From positions 186,001 to 250,000 of the forward strand of contig NZ_LT629960.1 in assembly GCF_900104605.1 (NCBI RefSeq): a stretch of 64,000 bases of DNA, read 5' to 3'. Position 1 is the stretch's first letter; every line of letters starts with the position of its first letter. This document shows, piece by piece, positions 59,367 to 64,000 of this stretch. The translations under genes were made by a program, and so were the position numbers. This stretch comes from Tidjanibacter massiliensis. Its GTDB lineage: Bacteria > Bacteroidota > Bacteroidia > Bacteroidales > Rikenellaceae. The notes beneath the pieces were generated by a model that saw only the letters and a program-made list of their open reading frames with translations, did no database searches and had not been told where the DNA came from.

Positions 59367-60841
59367 CCGGCGTTCTCCTTTAGTCTTTCAACGGCGGCCT
59401 TGAAGAGCCGGCCCCGCTCCTCGTAGTTCCGGAAGAGGTCGAAACTGGCGCACGCGGGCGAAAGCAGGACGGTATCGCCCGGTTCGGCTGCCTCGGTGCA
59501 TACGCGCATCGCTTCGTCGAGGGAGTGGGTGTCGTAAACGACCGGGACAATGCCCGTAAAGTCGCGTATCAGCTTGGCGTTGTCCACCCCCATGCAGACG
59601 AGCGCCTTGACGTGCCGTTCGGCCAGCGGTTTCAGGACGTCATAATCGTTTCCTTTGTCGGTGCCTCCGGCTATCCATACCGTGGGACGTGTCATGCTGT
59701 CGAGGGCATACCATGCCGAATCGACGTTGGTGGCTTTCGAATCGTTGATGTATTCCACGCCGCCGACGGTCCCGGCCGGTTCCATCCGGTGTTCCACTCC
59801 GGTGAAGGCATACAGGGTATCTTCCACGACGGAGGGCGACACGCCTGCCGCAAGTGCTGCGAGTGCCGCTGCCTCGGCATTGTAAATGTTGTGTATCCCC
59901 TTGATTTTCATTCGCGAGGGGTCTATCATGGCAGTCCGTCCGTCAGCCGATACCCGGAAGACGCCCGCAGGGATGTAGAATGCTCCCGGATAGTCGTGTA
60001 CGGTCACGTCATCTACCAACTGTCCGGCCTCTCCGGCAGCCTGCTCTTCGGTACGGTACGCGTTGTCTGTCCGGCGTTCGTACCCCCTTCCTTCGGCCGG
60101 TATGTGCGTATCCGTACAGCCGGGTGCAGTCTTGGCCGTAAAGGGCAGCATGCGCATGGAGGGCGTCCGGAGCGCGATTTCGCGGCATATCACCATGTTG
60201 TCGATACCGTAGATGAAGTAGTCTTCGGGCCGTTGGTTGCGGATGATGCGGAACTTGCTGTCGATGTAATTCTGGAACTTGTTGCCGTAACGGTCCAGGT
60301 GGTCGGGGGTGATGTTCGTGATAACGGCTATGTCGGGCCGAAAATCGACGATACCGTCGAGTTGGAAGCTGCTCAGCTCCAGTACGTACCACTCCCGGTC
60401 TGCGGTGGCGACCGTATAGGCGAAACTCTCTCCGATGTTGCCTCCGACGGCTACGTCGTATCCTGCCGCACGGAGGATTTCGCCCGTCATGGTGGTCGTG
60501 GTGGTCTTGCCGTTGGAACCGGTGATGCAGATGGTCTTTCCTTTCGTATAGCGTCCGGCGAACTCGATTTCGGAGATGACCGGTATGTCCCGTTCGCGCA
60601 GCTTCACCACAATGGGGGCCGTTTCCGGAATGCCGGGACTTTTGATAGCCAGGTCGGCGTCGAGTATCCGGGCTTCGGTGTGCGTGCCCTCCTCGTAGGC
60701 GATGCCGTAACGGTCGAGTATTTCGGCGTATTTGGGCGCTATCGTGCCTTTGTCGGAGAGAAAGACCTCCAGCCCTTTGACTTGAGCCAGTACGGCCGAG
60801 CCGTATCCGCTCTCTCCTCCGCCCAATACAACTACTTTCAT
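59363..60841 (-). CDS. murD: UDP-N-acetylmuramoylalanine--D-glutamate ligase MurD
   Basis: A 492-aa Mur ligase adding D-Glu. VVVLGGGESGYGSAVLAQVK is the N-terminal UDP-binding domain, ICITGSNGKTTTTTMTGEIL the ATP loop (about 110-130), and GGNIGESFAYTVATADREWY and INDSKATNVDSAWYALDSM are later family marks. It is about 45 residues longer than usual because of a hydrophilic insertion (about residues 245-295, containing HIPAEGRGYERRTDNAYRTE) in the central domain. Five bases separate its start from mraY. Confidence 0.96.
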   Translation of the reverse strand: MKVVVLGGGESGYGSAVLAQVKGLEVFLSDKGTIAPKYAEILDRYGIAYEEGTHTEARILDADLAIKSPGIPETAPIVVKLRERDIPVISEIEFAGRYTKGKTICITGSNGKTTTTTMTGEILRAAGYDVAVGGNIGESFAYTVATADREWYVLELSSFQLDGIVDFRPDIAVITNITPDHLDRYGNKFQNYIDSKFRIIRNQRPEDYFIYGIDNMVICREIALRTPSMRMLPFTAKTAPGCTDTHIPAEGRGYERRTDNAYRTEEQAAGEAGQLVDDVTVHDYPGAFYIPAGVFRVSADGRTAMIDPSRMKIKGIHNIYNAEAAALAALAAGVSPSVVEDTLYAFTGVEHRMEPAGTVGGVEYINDSKATNVDSAWYALDSMTRPTVWIAGGTDKGNDYDVLKPLAERHVKALVCMGVDNAKLIRDFTGIVPVVYDTHSLDEAMRVCTEAAEPGDTVLLSPACASFDLFRNYEERGRLFKAAVERLKENAG

Positions 60842-60846
60842 GGTGC

Positions 60847-62112
60847 TTAACGTATTTTAAGGGTTACCAGCGTCATGGCTGCGAGCAGTATCTGGACTAT
60901 CCAGAAACGCACGACGATTTTGTTTTCGGGAATCCCTTTTTTCTGGTAGTGGTGGTGCAGCGGCGCCATCAGGAAGTAGCGCCTGCCTTCGCCGTAGCGG
61001 TGTTTGGTGTACCGGAAGTAGGAGACCTGCACCATGGTCGAGACCGCCTCCACGAGGAAGATGCCGCACAGCAGCGGCAGCAGGAGTTCCTTGCGGACGA
61101 GCAGCGCGAAGACGGCGATGATGCCGCCGAGTGCCAGGCTGCCTGTATCGCCCATGAACACCTGTGCCGGATAGCAGTTGTACCACAGGAATCCGATGAG
61201 TGCTCCCACGAGTGCGGCGGCGAAGACCGTCAGTTCGCCCGCTCCGGGTATGTACATGATGTTCAAGTAGTCGGAGTAGATGATATTGCCCGAGAGGTAG
61301 GCGAAGGCACCCATGATGACGATGATGACGGCCGATACCCCCGTTGCGAGCCCGTCGAGCCCGTCGGTCAGATTGGCGCCGTTGGAGACCGCCGTGATGA
61401 TGAAGATGGCTATCAGAATGTAGATGAGCCATGTCAGTACGTCGCCCCACGGCTTGTCGGTCGGAACGAGCCAGTGGTAATCGAACTCGTTGTTCTTCAC
61501 GAAGGGGATGGTGGTCTTGGTCGTTTTCTGCGGTTCGTTGCCGGGGTATGCGGTCACCGTGTAGCCCTCCTCTGTCGCCGTGTCCGTATTGTCCGCCCGG
61601 ACGTTCACCACGGCTGCTTTGGGCTGCGACTTCTCGATGATGACGATGTCGCGGCTGAAGCACATGACCGTGCCGACGATGATGCCGAGTCCCACTTGGC
61701 CGATTATCTTGAATCTGCCCTTGAGCCCCTCCTTGTGTTTGCGGAATACCTTGATGTAGTCGTCGGCGAAACCGAGCAGGCCGAGCCATACGGACGACAC
61801 TATCATGAGCTGGATATAGACGTTGCCCAGGTCGCAGAAGAGTATTACCGGGATGAGCATGGCTCCGAGGATTATCAGTCCTCCCATCGTGGGGGTTCCG
61901 CGTTTCTCCATCTGTCCTTCCAGACCGAGGTTGCGAATCTCTTCGCCTATCTGGTGCCGCCGGAGCCTTTCGATTATCTTTTTGCCGAAGATGGCGCCGA
62001 TGAGCAGCGCAAAGACGATTGCACATACCGAGCGGAACGAAAGGTAGCGGAACAGGCCCGCTCCCGGCAGGTCGAAATGGGTTCCGAGGTATTCGAGCAG
62101 AGAATAAAGCAT
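60847..62112 (-). CDS. mraY: Phospho-MurNAc-pentapeptide transferase MraY
   Basis: A 421-aa polytopic enzyme making lipid I from UDP-MurNAc-pentapeptide and undecaprenyl phosphate. [20 protein letters not shown] is the family motif; [20 protein letters not shown] holds the Asp pair, [12 protein letters not shown] a further catalytic Asp, and [20 protein letters not shown] the His cluster. An extracytoplasmic insert (about residues 185-240, [20 protein letters not shown]) makes it longer than the 360-aa proteobacterial form, as is common in this phylum. Confidence 0.97.
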   Translation of the reverse strand: MLYSLLEYLGTHFDLPGAGLFRYLSFRSVCAIVFALLIGAIFGKKIIERLRRHQIGEEIRNLGLEGQMEKRGTPTMGGLIILGAMLIPVILFCDLGNVYIQLMIVSSVWLGLLGFADDYIKVFRKHKEGLKGRFKIIGQVGLGIIVGTVMCFSRDIVIIEKSQPKAAVVNVRADNTDTATEEGYTVTAYPGNEPQKTTKTTIPFVKNNEFDYHWLVPTDKPWGDVLTWLIYILIAIFIITAVSNGANLTDGLDGLATGVSAVIIVIMGAFAYLSGNIIYSDYLNIMYIPGAGELTVFAAALVGALIGFLWYNCYPAQVFMGDTGSLALGGIIAVFALLVRKELLLPLLCGIFLVEAVSTMVQVSYFRYTKHRYGEGRRYFLMAPLHHHYQKKGIPENKIVVRFWIVQILLAAMTLVTLKIR

Positions 62113-62193
62113 TTACGTAAACTGTTTTTCGGGTTGTCGTTCGGGCCGTAAAAATACGCTATAAATGATTCGGTTGATGTCCTGCGGCTGGAA

Positions 62194-63675
62194 TTATTGT
62201 CGGGACGGCTCTCCGTCCTCTCCGGGAAGAGCCATGCCGAGCGCCTTTCTTGCCTCCTCCTTGTCGTCGAAGTGGGTGCGCGTGTCGCCGGTTATCTGGT
62301 AGGTTTCGTGTCCCTTGCCTGCTATCAGGATGTAGTCGCCCTTGCGTGCTATGGCTGCGGCGGCCCGGATAGCCTGCCTGCGGTCCGTAATGGTCAGCCA
62401 CCGTCCCGTGTCGGGCAGTGTGGCGGTCATTTCGGAGAGGATGGCGTCCGGGTCTTCATGGCGCGGATTGTCGGAGGTGAAGAGCGCCAGGTCGGCTCCT
62501 TCGGCGGCTATTTGTGCCATGACGGGCCGTTTGGTGCGGTCGCGGTCGCCGCCGCAGCCGACGACCACGATGAGCCGGCCCGCACCGCTGCGGAGTTCGT
62601 TCACCGTATCCATCACGTTGCGCAGTGCGTCCGGTGTATGGGCGTAATCCACGATGGCCGTTATTCCGTCCGGAGAGTGCAGCGTATCGAAACGTCCGTT
62701 CACCGGTGTGAGCGTGCTGAGTGCCTGCAGCGTTTCGTCGCAGTCCGCGCCGAGGAGCCTTGCCGCACCGTAAACCGCGGCGAGGTTGTAGGCGTTGAAC
62801 CGTCCGAGGAAGCGCGTCCATACCTGCTGTCCGTCCAATTCGAGCAGCATCCCTTCGGGCGTGTTCTCCAGTATGCGGCACCGGAAGTCCGAGAAGCTGC
62901 GCAGCGCATAGGTGTATGTTGTCGCGGCGCTATTCTGCACCATCACCGCTCCGTTGCGGTCGTCGGTGTTCACGAGTGCGAATGCCCCTTTCGGCAGATG
63001 GTCGAAAAAGCGTTTCTTGGCGCGTATGTATTCGGCGAAGGTGCCGTGGTAATCGAGGTGTTCGTGCGTGATGTTCGTGAAGATACCCCCGGCGAACGTC
63101 AGCCCGGCGATGCGTTCCTGAACGATGCTGTGGGAACTGACCTCCATGAAGCAGTAGTCGCATCCGCGTTCCGCCATCTCTGCCAGCATGGCATTGAGGC
63201 GGATGGCGTCCGGCGTGGTGTGCGTGGAGGGGAGCGTCTCGTCATCGATTCGGTAGACGACCGTGGAGATGAGCCCCGCCTTGTAACCGAGCCTGCGGAA
63301 CAGGTCGTAGAGCAGGGTGGCGGTCGTGGTCTTGCCGTTGGTGCCCGTCACGCCCACGAGTTTCAGTTTGTGGCTCGGTTCGCCGTAGAATCGGGAGGCG
63401 ATGGTACCGAGCGCGGCGGAGCTGTCCGCCACGACGATGTATGCCACTCCGGGAAAGGGCTCTTCCGGCAGCCGTTCGCATACCACTGCGGCGGCGCCGT
63501 TGGCCGTCGCCTGTGCCATGTAGTCGTGCCCGTCGCTTGCACTGCCCTTGACGGCGAAGAAGAGCTGGCCCGCCGTCGCATGGCGCGAGTCGAATCCGAG
63601 CGAGGTGATGTCGGTTTCCGGAGCGCCTGCCCGTTGCAGCGTTTCGATGCCCGATAGGAGTTCGGTCAATTTCAT
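62194..63675 (-). CDS. murE: UDP-MurNAc-L-Ala-D-Glu:meso-diaminopimelate ligase MurE
   Basis: A 493-aa Mur ligase adding the third stem-peptide residue. VTGTNGKTTTATLLYDLFRR is the ATP loop (about 108-128), and EVSSHSIVQERIAGL follows. The amino-acid selectivity motif is DNPR in LFTSDNPRHEDPDAILSE, which indicates meso-diaminopimelate rather than lysine. C-terminal VVDYAHTPDALRNVMDTVNE and ILIAGKGHETYQI are standard. It follows the ftsI-type gene by about 76 bases. Confidence 0.97.
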   Translation of the reverse strand: MKLTELLSGIETLQRAGAPETDITSLGFDSRHATAGQLFFAVKGSASDGHDYMAQATANGAAAVVCERLPEEPFPGVAYIVVADSSAALGTIASRFYGEPSHKLKLVGVTGTNGKTTTATLLYDLFRRLGYKAGLISTVVYRIDDETLPSTHTTPDAIRLNAMLAEMAERGCDYCFMEVSSHSIVQERIAGLTFAGGIFTNITHEHLDYHGTFAEYIRAKKRFFDHLPKGAFALVNTDDRNGAVMVQNSAATTYTYALRSFSDFRCRILENTPEGMLLELDGQQVWTRFLGRFNAYNLAAVYGAARLLGADCDETLQALSTLTPVNGRFDTLHSPDGITAIVDYAHTPDALRNVMDTVNELRSGAGRLIVVVGCGGDRDRTKRPVMAQIAAEGADLALFTSDNPRHEDPDAILSEMTATLPDTGRWLTITDRRQAIRAAAAIARKGDYILIAGKGHETYQITGDTRTHFDDKEEARKALGMALPGEDGEPSRQ

Positions 63676-63751
63676 GCCTGTATCTGTTTTTATCGTCTGT
63701 TGTCCGTTGTTCGTATATGTGCCGGCTGTGTGCCGCTGTCTGCGGGGCCGG

Positions 63752-64000
63752 TTAGTTGCCTGCTGGCTTCAGCGTGATGGTGACCGCATCGCCTTCCCTT
63801 ATCTGCGTGCCTGCGCGTATGGATTGCGCGACCACCTTTCCCTTGCCGCTGACACGCACGCGCAGTCCCCGGCTCTCCAGCAGATAGAGTGCATCCTTCA
63901 GAGCCATTCCCTGTACGGCGGGCATGACGCCTTCCTCGCATTGTACGGGCGTCACCTCCACGCGTGCGGAATCCTGCGTCGCTGTGGCCCATCCCTGCCC
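63752..64000 (-). CDS. PASTA-domain C-terminus of a penicillin-binding protein (FtsI-type), partial
   Basis: The 3' end of a gene whose start lies beyond the window; the frame is open to base 64000. The visible 82 residues contain one PASTA domain: VMPAVQGMALKDALYLLESR, then GLRVRVSGKGKVVAQSIRAG and a final EGDAVTITLKPAGN. PASTA tails are usual on the FtsI/PBP3-like transpeptidase just upstream of murE in Bacteroidota division clusters, so this is probably ftsI. The transpeptidase domain itself cannot be seen. Confidence 0.85.
   Translation of the reverse strand, partial: GQGWATATQDSARVEVTPVQCEEGVMPAVQGMALKDALYLLESRGLRVRVSGKGKVVAQSIRAGTQIREGDAVTITLKPAGN

Noticed and set aside
1-64000. CRISPR array, prophage, insertion sequence or defence system
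   Set aside because: No regularly spaced repeats, no transposase, integrase or phage proteins, and no nuclease/toxin pairs were seen on either strand.

Overview
The window looks like a chromosome segment of a Bacteroidota gut commensal, most likely Alistipes or a close Rikenellaceae relative. The housekeeping DNA is GC-rich and ribosome-binding sites are generally not obvious. Several intergenic regions carry the Bacteroidota promoter form TTTG-N19/20-TAnnTTTG. A gldE-type gene, a mur/fts division cluster in the usual order with a PASTA-tailed transpeptidase, and a cysteate synthase-like gene (sulfonolipid synthesis is typical of Alistipes) fit this. The genus is inference; the phylum is well supported.

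Layout. 1-4.6 kb: 3' end of a cysteate/threonine synthase-like gene, a proline-tethered lipoprotein, a 53-aa small gene, a MATE exporter with a structured leader, and tRNA-Gln(CTG). 4.6-5.1 kb: an apparently gene-free stretch with two promoter matches and an intrinsic terminator, a candidate non-coding RNA. 5.3-12.6 kb: grpE, dnaJ, a small tail-anchored protein, mutL, a rhomboid protease, a membrane-anchored EEP hydrolase and dinB, all on +. 12.6-16.0 kb: an NlpE-like lipoprotein and greA on -, then cls on +. The greA leader has a perfect promoter followed about 20-45 nt later by an intrinsic terminator, an arrangement like the GraL leader of E. coli greA.

16.2-36.3 kb is one long + strand surface-glycan operon. 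From about 16.2 to 33.4 kb it is visibly more AT-rich than its flanks, which suggests acquisition by transfer. It holds a dTDP-Fuc3N(Ac)-type module (two tandem FdtA-like ketoisomerases, acyltransferases, FdtB-like aminotransferase), a Wzx flippase, a likely Wzy polymerase, five glycosyltransferases, two further DegT-family aminotransferases, hexapeptide acyltransferases, a CapA-family protein, a PaaK-like adenylate-forming enzyme, an ATP-grasp ligase, a polysaccharide deacetylase, an initiating PglC-like phosphoglycosyl transferase and a nucleotidyltransferase-like protein. Next come rfbA, rfbC, rfbD and rfbB (36.3-40.1 kb). They make dTDP-L-rhamnose and also the dTDP-4-keto-6-deoxyglucose needed by FdtA.

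40.2-51.3 kb: mdh and gcvH (-), a GT9 glycosyltransferase with its DUF4254 partner (-), a divergent glucosaminidase-LysM protein and a conserved unknown (+), ung, kdsD and kdsA (Kdo synthesis), a phosphopantetheinyl transferase and gldE (-). 51.4-64 kb: the - strand division and cell-wall cluster, read in transcription order as ftsI end (PASTA), murE, mraY, murD, ftsW, murG, murC, ftsQ, ftsA, ftsZ.

I saw no insertion sequence, integrase, CRISPR array or prophage. Base composition statements are by eye, not computed.
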